Shown here in pieces: positions 42,323-52,087 of a DNA stretch of 64,000 bases. Source of the DNA: Limnohabitans sp. 103DPR2 (GTDB lineage Bacteria > Pseudomonadota > Gammaproteobacteria > Burkholderiales > Burkholderiaceae_C); the NCBI RefSeq assembly GCF_001412575.1, contig NZ_CP011834.1, positions 1,178,001 through 1,242,000 on the forward strand, read 5' to 3'. The notes beneath the pieces were generated by a model. It searched no databases, was not told the origin of the DNA, and saw only the letters and a program-made list of their open reading frames with translations. The translations under genes and the position numbers were made by a program. The first letter of the stretch is position 1; each line of letters begins with the position of its first letter.

Positions 42323-42411
42323 GAACCGAAATATAGCTTGAAAACCATCTCTCTGTAGCCCCTTGCGAGCCAACAAAGGGCTAGGACCAGCGAGAGACGG
42401 ATAGAGTCAGC

Positions 42412-42846
42412 TTATTTTCCAATTTCCGTCCGAACCCATTTGGCCAAATCTGCAGCCGATCTAGCCCCAGAAATTCTGGCCACTTCCTTGCCCCCTTTGA
42501 AAATTGCCAATGTGGGAATGCTGCGAATGTTGTGTTTGGCCCCCACCTCTTGGTGCGCCTCAGTGTCTACTTTGACGAAACGAGCATGTGGCTCCAGCAT
42601 GGCGCACGCTTTTTCATATTCGGGTGCCATCATGCGACAAGGGCCACACCAAGGTGCCCAGAAGTCGACGACCACAGGGACTTCGCTTTTTGCAATTTGT
42701 GCTTCCAAACCCGTGGCTGTGAGGCTGGAGGGGTGCTTGTCAAAAAGCGGCTTGTGACAACTGCCGCAAGACAACTCAGCTTCCAATTGCGCTGTGGCAA
42801 CACGGTTGGTGCTGTTGCAGTGGGGGCAAACCAAATGTGTTTTCAT
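42412..42846 (-). CDS. trxC: Thioredoxin TrxC with an N-terminal zinc finger
   Basis: A 144-residue cytoplasmic thioredoxin 2. Residues Cys7/Cys10 and Cys27/Cys30 (CPHC, CGSC) form the zinc site, and the active site is WCGPC (66-70) followed by the SIPTLAIFKGG cis-proline segment. AAGGA precedes the ATG at 42846. It reduces disulfides under oxidative stress and may also cleave persulfides. It is divergent from the osmC-like gene, with a FNR-like motif between them. Confidence 0.95.
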   Translation of the reverse strand: MKTHLVCPHCNSTNRVATAQLEAELSCGSCHKPLFDKHPSSLTATGLEAQIAKSEVPVVVDFWAPWCGPCRMMAPEYEKACAMLEPHARFVKVDTEAHQEVGAKHNIRSIPTLAIFKGGKEVARISGARSAADLAKWVRTEIGK

Positions 42847-42932
42847 GTGAGTTCCTTTCAAGGTCGTCTAGGACAAGTAGCGATTGTTTTTTGTATTTCA
42901 AGCGCATCATGACCTACGGTATTTGAAATGAA

Positions 42933-42946
42933 TTGATCTAAGTTAA
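42933..42946. promoter_or_regulatory. FNR-like half-conserved site between trxC and osmC
   Basis: TTGAT-ctaa-GTTAA, the same form as the site at 23940. One half matches the FNR consensus exactly. Confidence 0.35.
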
Positions 42947-43022
42947 GTCCGAGGCGGATGGAATCCCTCATATTGGCGTTGTGCTTCGTGGACTCACCCG
43001 AGAAAATTAGAGGGCTTCAACC

Positions 43023-43475
43023 ATGTCAGAAAAAACCATTACCGTTGAACTTCGTCAACGCTCAAAATACCAATTTGACATTGAATTCAGTGAAGGCATG
43101 CCGCAGTTGATGACCGATGAGCCGGCACCCTTGGGTGAAGGCAAGGGGCCAACACCTGTTCATTTACTGGCCGCTGCTGTTGGCAATTGCCTGAGTGATG
43201 CTTTGTATTTTGCGCTGGCCAAGTTCAAGCAATCGCCAGAACCCATTCATACGGTGGTGCATGCAGAGGTGGGGCGCAATGCAGAAGGGCGCATGCGTGT
43301 TCTGCGCATCGAGGCCAAATTGCATTTGGGCTTGGAGGCACACCAGCTTGAGTACCTGGATCGGGTCTTGTCGCAATTCGAAGATTTTTGTACTGTGACG
43401 CAAAGTGTGGGGCAGGGCATTCCCATTCACACGCGTGTTTTGGATTCGAAGGGTGTCATTTTGAAAGGCCCTTGA
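43023..43475 (+). CDS. OsmC-family thiol-dependent peroxidase
   Basis: A 150-residue cytoplasmic OsmC/Ohr-fold protein. The two catalytic cysteines are Cys56 (VGNCLSDALYF) and Cys123 (EDFCTVTQSV), as needed for organic hydroperoxide or persulfide reduction. A group of OsmC proteins acts on sulfane sulfur, which would suit this neighbourhood. A small membrane-protein gene follows after 53 bases. Confidence 0.9.
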   Translation: MSEKTITVELRQRSKYQFDIEFSEGMPQLMTDEPAPLGEGKGPTPVHLLAAAVGNCLSDALYFALAKFKQSPEPIHTVVHAEVGRNAEGRMRVLRIEAKLHLGLEAHQLEYLDRVLSQFEDFCTVTQSVGQGIPIHTRVLDSKGVILKGP

Positions 43476-43528
43476 CGTTTCAATCAATCGGCGCAAAATG
43501 AATCCATTCGCTTCTAAGGAGAATTGTG

Positions 43529-43744
43529 ATGCTCAAAAATGTCGGCGGAATTGATCGCATCTTGCGAATTGTGGCGGGACTTGCATTGATGGCTTTGGCT
43601 GCAACAGGCCAAGTGGGTCCTTGGGGTTGGGTGGGCATTGTGGTGTTGGCCACAGGCTTGTTCAGCTTTTGTGGCGCGTATACCTTGTTTGGATTCAGCA
43701 CCTGTCCAATGCCCAAAGATCAAACGCCAAATGCTTCACCTTGA
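43529..43744 (+). CDS. DUF2892/YgaP-like small membrane protein
   Basis: A 71-residue protein with two hydrophobic helices (about residues 11-27 and 31-55) and the family start MLKNVGGIDRILRIVAGLAL. A conserved cysteine pair (SFC... and STCPM) ends it. In YgaP this module is fused to a rhodanese domain; here it stands alone in a sulfur-metabolism neighbourhood. AAGGAG lies 7 bases before the ATG at 43529. Confidence 0.88.
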   Translation: MLKNVGGIDRILRIVAGLALMALAATGQVGPWGWVGIVVLATGLFSFCGAYTLFGFSTCPMPKDQTPNASP

Positions 43745-43750
43745 GATCGC

Positions 43751-44410
43751 TTAAAACCACTCAATCTGCGGCCAGCCGCGCTTGGCTGCTTCGGCGCGCA
43801 GTTTGACATCGCCTTGTGTAACCGTTGCATGGGTCACGGCGGCTAACAAGGGGAGGTCGTTGATGGAGTCGCTGTAACCCCACGATTCCAATTGTTCCCA
43901 AGCAAGGCCTTGTTCTGTGCACCAAGTCTTGAGCCGTGCCACTTTACCTTCGCGCATGTTCAGCACGCCTTGCGTACGCCCTGTGAACAAGCCGTCTTTG
44001 ACTTCGGCTTCTGTGGCAATCAAATTTTGAATGCCCAAGTGTGTTGCCGTGAGCTCCGTGATGAAACGGTTGGTGGCTGTGGTCATGACCACGCGGTCCC
44101 CTTTGGTCTGATGCGCTTTGATTTGCGCTTTGCCGTCCGCGCACAAACGCGGTATCACCCACGCCTGTAAAAATTCTTGGCGCAGGGGTTCCCATTCTTG
44201 CGGTGACTTTAGTGTGAGAGTGCCAATGTAGAACTCACAAAATGCCTGCACATCCACGGCACCCGATTTGTAATCGCGCGCCATGGCCTCGTTCTTGGCC
44301 GAGAAGATGGCTTTGTCTAGCAATCCTTTGTCAATGAGAAAGTCACACCACAGCTGATCGCTGTCGCCATCCAGCAGTGTGTGGTCTAGATCAAACAGGG
44401 CTAGGCGCAT
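43751..44410 (-). CDS. HAD-superfamily (IB) phosphatase
   Basis: A 219-residue cytoplasmic phosphatase of the phosphoserine-phosphatase-like HAD group. Motif I is LFDLDHTLLDGDSD (Asp7 nucleophile, Asp9), motif II MTTATNRF, and motif IV GYSDSINDLPLL. It starts one base after the aldehyde dehydrogenase stop, so it is the last gene of the long leftward phosphonate operon. A phosphate ester of an amino alcohol, such as phosphoethanolamine, would fit that context, but related HAD-IB proteins occur elsewhere in Burkholderiales without it. Confidence 0.86.
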   Translation of the reverse strand: MRLALFDLDHTLLDGDSDQLWCDFLIDKGLLDKAIFSAKNEAMARDYKSGAVDVQAFCEFYIGTLTLKSPQEWEPLRQEFLQAWVIPRLCADGKAQIKAHQTKGDRVVMTTATNRFITELTATHLGIQNLIATEAEVKDGLFTGRTQGVLNMREGKVARLKTWCTEQGLAWEQLESWGYSDSINDLPLLAAVTHATVTQGDVKLRAEAAKRGWPQIEWF

Positions 44411-44411
44411 G

Positions 44412-45797
44412 TCAGTTGCTGCGCAGGTGCCAAGCTTTGGGACGCGTGAAAGTAGCCAAGCCTTCGCGGGACAGGGTAAGGCCTACACCCGAGTGACCGT
44501 AGCCGCTCCAAGGCAGTCGAGGGCTGACGCGGTCGCAGCAGTTCCAGTAGACGGTGCCCGCGCGAACTTGTGACAGAACAGCGCGTGCGTGTTGTTCGTT
44601 GGGGGTGTAGACGCCAGCGGTGAGGCCGTACTGGGTGTCGTTCATGAGTTGAACCGCTTCTGCATCGTCGTTCACTTTTTGGATGCCAATGATGGGGCCA
44701 AAGCTTTCGTCTCGCATCAGAGTCATGCTGTGGTTGACGTTGTCAAACACGGTGGCTTCAAACCAATTCCCTTTGCCGCCCATGGGGCCTTTGCTGCGTT
44801 GACCGCCCAGCAGGCAACGTGCACCTTTGGCTTTGGCATCTGCAATTTGTGCTTCCAACACTTTAATTTGGGGCGTTCGCGTGAGAGGGCCCAGGTAGGT
44901 ATCAGCGGCCAAGGGATCGCCCATTTTGAACGTGCGGACGGTGTCGACCAAGGCTTGTACAAACTGATCGTGAATGCTGGCGTGCACATAAATGCGTTCG
45001 ACCGAACAGCAGCTTTGGCCGGCGTTGTACATGGCGCCATCAGCCAGTGATTGCGCAGCTGCCACGGGGTCTGCATCTGCGCAAACATAGGTGGGATCTT
45101 TGCCGCCCAATTCCAATTGCAATTTGGTCATGCGAGGGCCCATCACGTTGGCAATGTGCTGGCCTGTGGCCAAAGAGCCTGTGAAAAACATGCCATCGAG
45201 TTTTTGAGCCAGCAAAGAATTGCCTGTGTCTGCCGCGCCAATCAGGGTGGCAAACACGTCTGCAGGAATACCTGCTTCGTGGAGCAAACGGCTCATGGCC
45301 AGACCACTCATGGCTGCGAATTCGGAGGGCTTGTACAAAATAGCATTGCCCATGAGCAAGCCTGGCACAAACACGTTACCTCCCACAAACCAGGGATAGT
45401 TCCACGCAGAAATGTTGCCAATCAAACCGAGCGGAATGTGTTGAATTTGCTCGCACATACCATCTTGGTTGAAGACAGTTACAGTTTTGAGAATGCCCTC
45501 AGCTTCAGCCAAAAAGAAATCAACACGACCTAAGAAGCCATTCAGTTCATTGCGTGAATGACCCAAGGGTTTACCGGTTTCCTGCGTCATGATTTTGGCA
45601 AGGTCGTCCAGTTGCGTCTCGACCAATCCACGGAAACGTTGGATGCAGGCCATTCGCTCTGACAAAGGTGTGGCCGCCCAAGCAGCTTGTGCATTGCGCG
45701 CTTTTTGCGCTTTGATGGCCACCGCAGCACCGTCGTCAATGGGCAGTTGGGTGATCAGTTCTTCGGTGGCGGGGTTGATGACGTCAAGCAGTTTCAT
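44412..45797 (-). CDS. NAD(P)-dependent aldehyde dehydrogenase
   Basis: A 461-residue soluble dehydrogenase. NISAWNYPWF, LYKPSE and FTGSLATG form the cofactor site; the general base is in LELGGKDP and the nucleophile in GQSCCSVERIY. It is complete. It lies in a series with a glutamine-synthetase-like ligase, an iron alcohol dehydrogenase and a gamma-glutamyl hydrolase, so the likely substrate is a gamma-glutamylated amino aldehyde, oxidised to the gamma-glutamyl amino acid, by analogy with PuuC. The substrate is inferred from context. Confidence 0.92.
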   Translation of the reverse strand: MKLLDVINPATEELITQLPIDDGAAVAIKAQKARNAQAAWAATPLSERMACIQRFRGLVETQLDDLAKIMTQETGKPLGHSRNELNGFLGRVDFFLAEAEGILKTVTVFNQDGMCEQIQHIPLGLIGNISAWNYPWFVGGNVFVPGLLMGNAILYKPSEFAAMSGLAMSRLLHEAGIPADVFATLIGAADTGNSLLAQKLDGMFFTGSLATGQHIANVMGPRMTKLQLELGGKDPTYVCADADPVAAAQSLADGAMYNAGQSCCSVERIYVHASIHDQFVQALVDTVRTFKMGDPLAADTYLGPLTRTPQIKVLEAQIADAKAKGARCLLGGQRSKGPMGGKGNWFEATVFDNVNHSMTLMRDESFGPIIGIQKVNDDAEAVQLMNDTQYGLTAGVYTPNEQHARAVLSQVRAGTVYWNCCDRVSPRLPWSGYGHSGVGLTLSREGLATFTRPKAWHLRSN

Positions 45798-45842
45798 AGG
45801 AGTCCAATGGGTTCAATGTCTGTGTTGGCCAATGCGGCTTGC

Positions 45843-46628
45843 TCAAGCTGTAGGCTTGTGGCGGGCTGCATTCAAAAAATCGGTCAGGATAGGGCTGTCG
45901 TCCAAGGTCCCCAATGCAGGTTTGTGAAATTCTGGATGCCACTGAACAGCAGCCACATAAGCTTTGCCTTCATGCCGAATGGCTTCTGGAATGCGGTCGT
46001 GCGGACAGTAGGCTTCCACCACAAAGTTGGGCGCCAGATCTTTCACACCTTGGTGGTGAATGCTGTTGACCTTGGCCTTTTGGGTGCCGCCTAGTAGTTT
46101 CGATAATTTGCTGTTGGGATCGAAGGCAACTTCGTGCATGTTGAGGTCGTATTGCACGCCGTCACGGTGCATCAAGGCTTCAGGCCTTTGTGTGGCAATG
46201 TCTTGGTACAGGGTGCCACCAAACGCCACGTTGATCATTTGCATGCCGCGGCATACACCCAATACAGGTTTACCTGCGGCGACAAAGGCTTCAATCAATT
46301 TCTTTTCATAGGCATCACGCACACGGTCGCCCGTCCAGCGCGGGTCCATCACCTCTTCACCGTAACTGCCTGGCCACACATCGCTGCCGCCCATCAGCAC
46401 GACGCCATCTAACCAGTCGGCGTAATCGGTCATTTGCGCATCACCCACTTGCGTATCGCCTTCAGGCGAAGGAATCATGACCGCCAGATCACCTTGCGAC
46501 ATGACCCAGTGGGCCACTGATTGTTCTATGTATTGAAGCGTCTTGCCTTTGAAAATAGGACGCTCGTTGTCTGGGTGGAAAAAGCAAGCCGAGATGCCAA
46601 TTTTGAGACGTTTGGTATTGGAGGACAT
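45843..46628 (-). CDS. Class I glutamine-amidotransferase-like gamma-glutamyl hydrolase (PuuD-like)
   Basis: A 261-residue cytoplasmic peptidase of the C26 family. The nucleophile is in LGVCRGMQMINV, and the histidine-glutamate pair in QWHPEFH. GGTLYQDI and SIHHQGVKDL are typical of PuuD, which frees 4-aminobutyrate from its gamma-glutamyl form. Here it probably releases glutamate and an amino acid at the end of the pathway encoded by its neighbours. The ATG at 46628 (MSSNTKRLKIG) is chosen; upstream residues lack support. Confidence 0.9.
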   Translation of the reverse strand: MSSNTKRLKIGISACFFHPDNERPIFKGKTLQYIEQSVAHWVMSQGDLAVMIPSPEGDTQVGDAQMTDYADWLDGVVLMGGSDVWPGSYGEEVMDPRWTGDRVRDAYEKKLIEAFVAAGKPVLGVCRGMQMINVAFGGTLYQDIATQRPEALMHRDGVQYDLNMHEVAFDPNSKLSKLLGGTQKAKVNSIHHQGVKDLAPNFVVEAYCPHDRIPEAIRHEGKAYVAAVQWHPEFHKPALGTLDDSPILTDFLNAARHKPTA

Positions 46629-46646
46629 GAACGCGCAAGCCTTCAA

Positions 46647-47780
46647 TTACATGGCAGCCTTGAACAGCTTCTCAAAATCGGCTGCAGTGCAAGGACGTGG
46701 GTTGGTTTGATGGCAGATGTCGGCGGTGGCAATTTCAACCAGGCGCGCCATGTGTTCTGGCTTCACGCCATGAGTGGACAAGCTGCCTGTGATGCCGATG
46801 GACGCTTTCAATTCTTTGAGCCATGTCACGAAGGCACTGCCGCCGCCTTTGACATTGCAAACATGGGCCAGTTCGTTGAATTTTTCGGGCACGGCTTCGT
46901 AGTTCCAAGCCATGACCACATCGATCATGAGCGCATTGGCCAAGCCGTGGTGCATATCGACCACCGCACCCAATGCATGTGCGCAAGAGTGCACCGCCCC
47001 CAAATCTTTTTGGAACGCAATGGCGCCCATCATGGACGACATCATCATGTCGCTGCGGGCTTTGAGGTTGCTAGGCTCGTGGACCGCAGTGTGCAGCGCT
47101 GCCGCGCCAATGCGAGTGCCTTCTAAAGCGATGCCATCGCACAAGGGGTGGTAGGCAGGTGACAAGTAGCTTTCAATGTTGTGCGTCAGCGCATCCATGC
47201 CGGTGGCTGCGGTAATTTTGCCGGGCAAGCCCACGGTCAATTCTGGATCTGCAAAAACCGTTTGTGCCAACAACTTGGGATGGAAGATCACGCGCTTTTG
47301 GTGTGTGTCGTCCTCGCTGACCACGCTAGAGCGACCCACTTCTGAGCCAGTGCCAGAGGTGGTGGGCAAGGCCACAAAGTAAGGCAGGGCACCTGAGATG
47401 CTGCGCACCTTGGGATGGTCCCATGCGTATTCCAAGATGGGGCCGTCATGGGTGGCCGACAAGCCCACCACTTTGGCCACATCCAATGAGGCACCGCCAC
47501 CCAAGCCAATCACGCAATCGGCCTTGTGGGCATTGAAAGCCACGCCGCCTGCTGTCACTTGTGAGGCGGTGGGGTTGCCATGCACACCGGCATAAACGGC
47601 GACATCTAAGCCAGCCAAGTGGCTGATGAATTCGGCCATGAGGGGCAGGTCTGCCATGGCTTTGTCGGTCACGATGAGAGGGCGCTTGTAGCCTAAATCT
47701 TGGAGGTGTTTGCCCACCAACTTGCGGGCGCCCACGCCAAAGTGGATGGGGGTGGGGAAGGAGAATTTATCAATGCTCAT
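46647..47780 (-). CDS. Iron-containing (group III) alcohol dehydrogenase
   Basis: A 377-residue cytoplasmic NAD-dependent dehydrogenase. The nucleotide site is VIGLGGGASLDVAK with PTTSGTGSEVG; the metal region is GMDALTHNIESYLSPAYHPL and HSCAHALGAVVDMHHG, giving the Asp and three His ligands. I start at ATG 47780; the frame stays open another 138 codons antisense to the next gene, which I reject. Between the gamma-glutamyl ligase and hydrolase genes, it probably oxidises the alcohol of a gamma-glutamyl amino alcohol to the aldehyde. Confidence 0.92.
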   Translation of the reverse strand: MSIDKFSFPTPIHFGVGARKLVGKHLQDLGYKRPLIVTDKAMADLPLMAEFISHLAGLDVAVYAGVHGNPTASQVTAGGVAFNAHKADCVIGLGGGASLDVAKVVGLSATHDGPILEYAWDHPKVRSISGALPYFVALPTTSGTGSEVGRSSVVSEDDTHQKRVIFHPKLLAQTVFADPELTVGLPGKITAATGMDALTHNIESYLSPAYHPLCDGIALEGTRIGAAALHTAVHEPSNLKARSDMMMSSMMGAIAFQKDLGAVHSCAHALGAVVDMHHGLANALMIDVVMAWNYEAVPEKFNELAHVCNVKGGGSAFVTWLKELKASIGITGSLSTHGVKPEHMARLVEIATADICHQTNPRPCTAADFEKLFKAAM

Positions 47781-47806
47781 GAAGGTGTCCAGTTGGGTCT
47801 GAAAAA

Positions 47807-49180
47807 TTAAATGATTTCGAAATAGCGCTTGAGTTCCCAATCGGTCACGCCATCGAGCCATTGGCGCCACTCCCATTCTCGGGTGGCCGCAAAGTGATCC
47901 ACAAATGTATCGCCTAACCAATCGCGTGCTACTTTGGACTGTTGGAAATTGCGGGTGGTTTCGATCAGTGTGCGGGGTGCACGGGGAATGTTCTCGGCAC
48001 CACCGTTGGTGCCATGAATGGCCGGCGCGGTGAGCTTCATGCCTTTTTCCACGCCGTCCAAACCGGCAGCAATGACGGCTGCCATGGCCAGGTAAGGGTT
48101 GACGTCGGCGCCAGGGCAACGTGTTTCGAGGCGAGTCGATTTGGGCGAGCCAGAAATGACGCGGAAGCTGGCCGTTCGGTTGTCGATGCCCCAAGTGGGC
48201 TTCACAGGTGCCCAGAAACCATCCACCAAGCGCTTGTAGCTGTTGATGGTGGGCCAGAACATGGGGGCAAATTCCATCAAGTGCGCAACTTGCCCTGCCA
48301 AGTAACTTTCAAACACTTTGCTCATGCCATGACGGCCTTTGGCGTCGGCAAACAAATTCATTTTGCCATCGCTCAGGCTTTGGTGAATGTGGCCGCTGCA
48401 GCCCGGAAGTGCGGCGTTCCACTTGGCCATGAAACTGGGCATGATGCCAAAGCGTGCGCCAATTTCTTTGGTGCCTGTTTTGAACAAGATGGCTCGGTCG
48501 GCTTGTGTCAGCGCATCGCTGAAGGCAATGGCGGCTTCGTAAACACCTGGGCCTGTTTCGGTGTGCAAGCCTTCAATGGGCACGCCAAATTGAAGCATTT
48601 CATCTTGAATGGCGTTGAAAAACTCGCGGTTTTGATTCATGCGCAGCAAAGAGTAACCAAACATGCCGGGTGTCAAAGGAGTAGGGTCGACCCCCTTTTT
48701 GTGCTGCCATGAATGCGAGTCTTCTAAGAAGTTGAACCATTCAAATTCCATGCCGCACATGGGGCTCACCCCTAATTTTTCGGCGCGCTTCAGGACTTTC
48801 TTCAATGTTTGGCGAGGGCACAGGGGATGGGGTGTGCCATCGCTGTTCACAAACTCGCCAATGAAGAAGGGCACGTTGTTGTCCCAGGGGACATTGCGCG
48901 CCGTGTTCAAGTCCAGGCGCGCCAGTGCATCTGGGAAGCCATGTTGCCAGCCCGTGACGGAGGTGTTGTCGTAGCACTGATCGGACGAGTCCCAACCAAA
49001 CACCACGTCACAAAAGCCAAAGCCACCCGCAGGGTAGGGTTCTGCTGCGCCTTTGAATTTGTCGATGTGCAAGTACTTGCCACGCAAAATGCCGTCGATG
49101 TCACTCACAGCCACTTTGACTTTTTGAGCACCGCTTTTTTCAACCGCTTTGAGTGCGGGGTGTACTTTGGAGGTGGCCAT
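47807..49180 (-). CDS. Glutamine-synthetase-family gamma-glutamyl-amine ligase (PuuA/GlnA4-like)
   Basis: A 457-residue GS-fold ATP-dependent ligase. Catalytic segments are CGMEFEWFNF, GLHTETGPGVYE (metal glutamates), GCSGHIHQSLSDG and NRTASFRVI. The N terminus (VKVAVSDIDGILRGKYLHIDKF) is that of the subgroup that joins glutamate to amines rather than to ammonia. AAAGGA precedes the ATG. It lies 36 bases after phnW in the AEP operon, followed by genes for alcohol and aldehyde oxidation and gamma-glutamyl hydrolysis, so an amino alcohol such as ethanolamine is the favoured substrate. Confidence 0.88.
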   Translation of the reverse strand: MATSKVHPALKAVEKSGAQKVKVAVSDIDGILRGKYLHIDKFKGAAEPYPAGGFGFCDVVFGWDSSDQCYDNTSVTGWQHGFPDALARLDLNTARNVPWDNNVPFFIGEFVNSDGTPHPLCPRQTLKKVLKRAEKLGVSPMCGMEFEWFNFLEDSHSWQHKKGVDPTPLTPGMFGYSLLRMNQNREFFNAIQDEMLQFGVPIEGLHTETGPGVYEAAIAFSDALTQADRAILFKTGTKEIGARFGIMPSFMAKWNAALPGCSGHIHQSLSDGKMNLFADAKGRHGMSKVFESYLAGQVAHLMEFAPMFWPTINSYKRLVDGFWAPVKPTWGIDNRTASFRVISGSPKSTRLETRCPGADVNPYLAMAAVIAAGLDGVEKGMKLTAPAIHGTNGGAENIPRAPRTLIETTRNFQQSKVARDWLGDTFVDHFAATREWEWRQWLDGVTDWELKRYFEII

Positions 49181-49216
49181 GGTTTGTCCTTTACAAATTC
49201 AATGCGATAACAAGCA

Positions 49217-50332
49217 TCAAGCGGGTGCGCCGCTGGCAATGCCCAATTCTTTCAATGTGAGTGCCACGGCATGCACGGCTTGTTGCATTTCAATGGGGCC
49301 AATGGCGCCAATGCAACCCACACGGAATGTTTCAATTTCAGTCAGCTTGCCAGGGTACAAAATGAAGCCATGCTTTTTGGCAGCTTCGTAGAATTTTCTG
49401 AATTCGTAGTTGGCATGCGCGGGCGCATGGAAAGTGACAATGATGGGTGCTTGCACAGAAGGGTCAAGATAAGGTTTGAAGCCCAGTGCTGCCATGCCCT
49501 CGATCAAGGTTTGGTAATTGCGCTGATAGCGTTTCAGGCGGGCAGGTTGGCCGCCTTCGTCTTCAAACTGCTGAATGGCTTCCGCCAAAGCGACCATCAC
49601 ATGGGTGGGGGGTGTGAAGCGCCACTGGCCCGTTTTCTCCATGTACACATATTGATCGTGCAAGTCCATGGCCAGCGAGGTGTTGTTGCCTGCGCAGTTG
49701 TCCAAAATGGCTTTGCGAATGAACACAAAGCCCATGCCAGGAACGCCTTCCAGGCATTTGCCACTGGCTGCAATGAGGGCATCGAAGCGGGTGCTGCGGG
49801 CATCAATTTCAATGGCAGCAAACGAGCTCATGGCATCGACAATCAAGCCCTTGTTGTGCTTTTCGCAAACCTTGGCCACTTCGTGCAAAGGGTTCAAAAC
49901 ACCGGCCCCTGTTTCGCAGTGAATCAAGACCACATGCGTGATGCTGGGATCTTTGACGAGCAAAGCTTCAAGTTCAATGGGAGAGACAGCTTTGTCTTCG
50001 GGTGTGGGTACCAATGTGGTTTTGCGCCCCATCATGGTGGAAATTTTGGCCGCACGTTTGCAATAGGCGCCGTTGTCCAACACCAAAATATGACCGCTGG
50101 GTGGGACCACTGTGGCCACTGCAGCTTCAACGCTGAAAGTGCCGCTGCCTTGTAAGGGCACCACCACATGAGTCTCTTGCCCCTGAATTACATTCAGCAA
50201 ACTCTTGCGCACTCGTGCTGTCACGGCAATGAAGTCGCTGTCCCAAGAGCCCCAATCTCGCAGCATGGCCAATTTGGTTCGCAAGGTGGTGGTGAGGGGG
50301 CCGGGGGTGAGGAGAATGGCTTCGCGTTGCAT
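49217..50332 (-). CDS. phnW: 2-aminoethylphosphonate-pyruvate transaminase
   Basis: A 371-residue cytoplasmic PLP enzyme that moves the amino group of 2-aminoethylphosphonate (AEP) to pyruvate, giving phosphonoacetaldehyde and alanine. Diagnostic segments are [38 protein letters not shown], and the PLP lysine in [15 protein letters not shown]. The start at 50332 ([12 protein letters not shown]) matches the family; the frame continues 22 codons upstream without support. It lies 50 bases after the AEP permease gene. PhnY and PhnA, encoded on the divergent operon, process its product. Confidence 0.95.
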   Translation of the reverse strand: MQREAILLTPGPLTTTLRTKLAMLRDWGSWDSDFIAVTARVRKSLLNVIQGQETHVVVPLQGSGTFSVEAAVATVVPPSGHILVLDNGAYCKRAAKISTMMGRKTTLVPTPEDKAVSPIELEALLVKDPSITHVVLIHCETGAGVLNPLHEVAKVCEKHNKGLIVDAMSSFAAIEIDARSTRFDALIAASGKCLEGVPGMGFVFIRKAILDNCAGNNTSLAMDLHDQYVYMEKTGQWRFTPPTHVMVALAEAIQQFEDEGGQPARLKRYQRNYQTLIEGMAALGFKPYLDPSVQAPIIVTFHAPAHANYEFRKFYEAAKKHGFILYPGKLTEIETFRVGCIGAIGPIEMQQAVHAVALTLKELGIASGAPA

Positions 50333-50382
50333 GATGGAAATGTCTCTGTCGTTAAATGGATGCGTGAGATTAAATTGAACAA

Positions 50383-52080
50383 TTATCGAACGCGCCAAGC
50401 TTGAGTTCGCTTGTCAACAAACCAGCTTAATAGCGCAAACAACAAAGTGGCCACGGTGGAAATTAATCCAATGAGCACCGCCATGGCGGCTGCGGCGCCA
50501 ATATCGCCGGCCTCATCCAAATTCAAGATGGCAATGGAGGCTACTTTGGTTTCGGGTGAATACAAAAACACCACTGCCGAGATGGTGGTCATGGCATTGA
50601 TGAAAAAGTAGCGCGCAATGTCCACCATGGCTGGCGTGCAGATAGGCAAGGTGACGCGCCAAAAAGTTTTGTAAAACGGCACTTTGAGCGAGGCACTGAC
50701 TGATTCAAATTCGGCATCCAAAGATTTCAAAGCGGTGGTGGCCGTGAGGTGTCCAGTGGTGTAGAAGTGAACAATGGTGCAAAGCGTGAGCAAGGCCATG
50801 CTTTGGTACATGCCATGCAAAGGGTTGTTTGGCATGTTGAAGAAAAAGATATAACCCAAGCCCAAAACCAAACCAGGCACAGCCATTGGGATGACTGCCA
50901 GCAATTGAAGCGGTGCGCGCACGGCATTCATGCCTTTTGTTTTTTCAAGCAGGTAAGCAGTGACAAACACAAGCAAGGTGCCAAAGAATGCAGTGCCGCT
51001 GGCCATCTTCAGGCTGTTGACAAAGCCTTCACCTACTTCGCCATCCACCAAACCCAAGGTGTAGTGACGCAGGCTAGGGCTCAGGTCATAGGGCCAGAAG
51101 CTGGCAAAGGAAGCAAACACAGCCATGCCCAACATGGCCAGCATCAGGATGGCAATGAAGGTGCAATAAACCAGCATGATGGCATCGTGCCGCGCATTGG
51201 GTTTGGGCTGATAAGCGACTGCGCGGGCACTCAGCATGGCGGTCTGTCGTGCGCTGACATAGCGGTCAACGGCGAAGCTCAAGACTGCAGGAGAGAGCAG
51301 CAACAAAGCCACCACTGAACCTTTGGAAAAATCTTGTTGGCCAATCACCAATTTGAAAATATCGGTGGCCATCATGTTGAAATTGCCGCCAATGACTTTA
51401 GGAATGCCAAAGTCGGTCATCACCAAGGTGAAGCTAACCAAGGCGGCAGAGATCAAGCCATACTTGGCGCCAGGCAAGGTGATAGTGAAGAACTTGCGTT
51501 GGGTGCTGGTGCCCAGTGCATCGGCCGCTTCGTACAAGCGCGCATCGGCCAGTGCAAGTGCTGTGACCAAGATCATCAAAACATGAGGAAACGCTGCAAA
51601 ACATTCTGCAATCACCACGCCTGCAGGACCATAGATTTGAGAAATGCCAACGGCTTGCATGGCATCTTTCAAAACGCCCTGGTTGCCAAACCAATAAATG
51701 AGGGAAATGGCAGACAACAAGGAGGGTGCCAGCAATGGAATCAGGCTGATGGATCTGAACAAAGTTTTGCCTGGCATGCAACTTCGCGTTAGTGCATAAG
51801 CAAACACAAATGCCAGGGGCACCACAATGAAGGTCACCAAAAGCGACACCCACACGCTGTTCCACAAGCTGTCTAGTAGGGATGGCGTTTGCAGGTAGCC
51901 TATAAAGTTACGCAGCCCCACAAACTGTCCTTGATCATCTTGTGCTGCCTGTTGCAAGATGGCAAGCAACGGTGCTGCCAAGAAGGCCAGGAGAATGAGC
52001 AGGACCAGGGCAAGTCCAGCAAAGCCAAACCACTCACTCCAATGCGTGCGTTGTTTGACGTGAGTCAGTGCGAGAGTCAT
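50383..52080 (-). CDS. AEP ABC transporter permease with two fused domains (PhnU2 type)
   Basis: A 565-residue inner-membrane permease with about twelve helices, made of two binding-protein-dependent transport domains in one chain (about residues 70-270 and 355-550). The EAA loops are visible as [25 protein letters not shown] (shortened: EAADALG near the first half's end) and [12 protein letters not shown]. Fused permeases of this size are known for the second type of AEP transporter. It lies between the ATPase gene (7 bases) and phnW. Confidence 0.9.
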   Translation of the reverse strand: MTLALTHVKQRTHWSEWFGFAGLALVLLILLAFLAAPLLAILQQAAQDDQGQFVGLRNFIGYLQTPSLLDSLWNSVWVSLLVTFIVVPLAFVFAYALTRSCMPGKTLFRSISLIPLLAPSLLSAISLIYWFGNQGVLKDAMQAVGISQIYGPAGVVIAECFAAFPHVLMILVTALALADARLYEAADALGTSTQRKFFTITLPGAKYGLISAALVSFTLVMTDFGIPKVIGGNFNMMATDIFKLVIGQQDFSKGSVVALLLLSPAVLSFAVDRYVSARQTAMLSARAVAYQPKPNARHDAIMLVYCTFIAILMLAMLGMAVFASFASFWPYDLSPSLRHYTLGLVDGEVGEGFVNSLKMASGTAFFGTLLVFVTAYLLEKTKGMNAVRAPLQLLAVIPMAVPGLVLGLGYIFFFNMPNNPLHGMYQSMALLTLCTIVHFYTTGHLTATTALKSLDAEFESVSASLKVPFYKTFWRVTLPICTPAMVDIARYFFINAMTTISAVVFLYSPETKVASIAILNLDEAGDIGAAAAMAVLIGLISTVATLLFALLSWFVDKRTQAWRVR

Positions 52081-52087
52081 GCCTGGT

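Noticed and set aside
47781..48194. N-terminal extension of the iron alcohol dehydrogenase frame
   Set aside because: The 138 extra codons overlap the gamma-glutamyl ligase gene in another frame and match nothing; MSIDKFSFPTP at 47780 is the family start.
49271..50155. 294-codon plus-strand frame over phnW
   Set aside because: Antisense to phnW; the composition is a shadow of the real gene with no ribosome site or motif.
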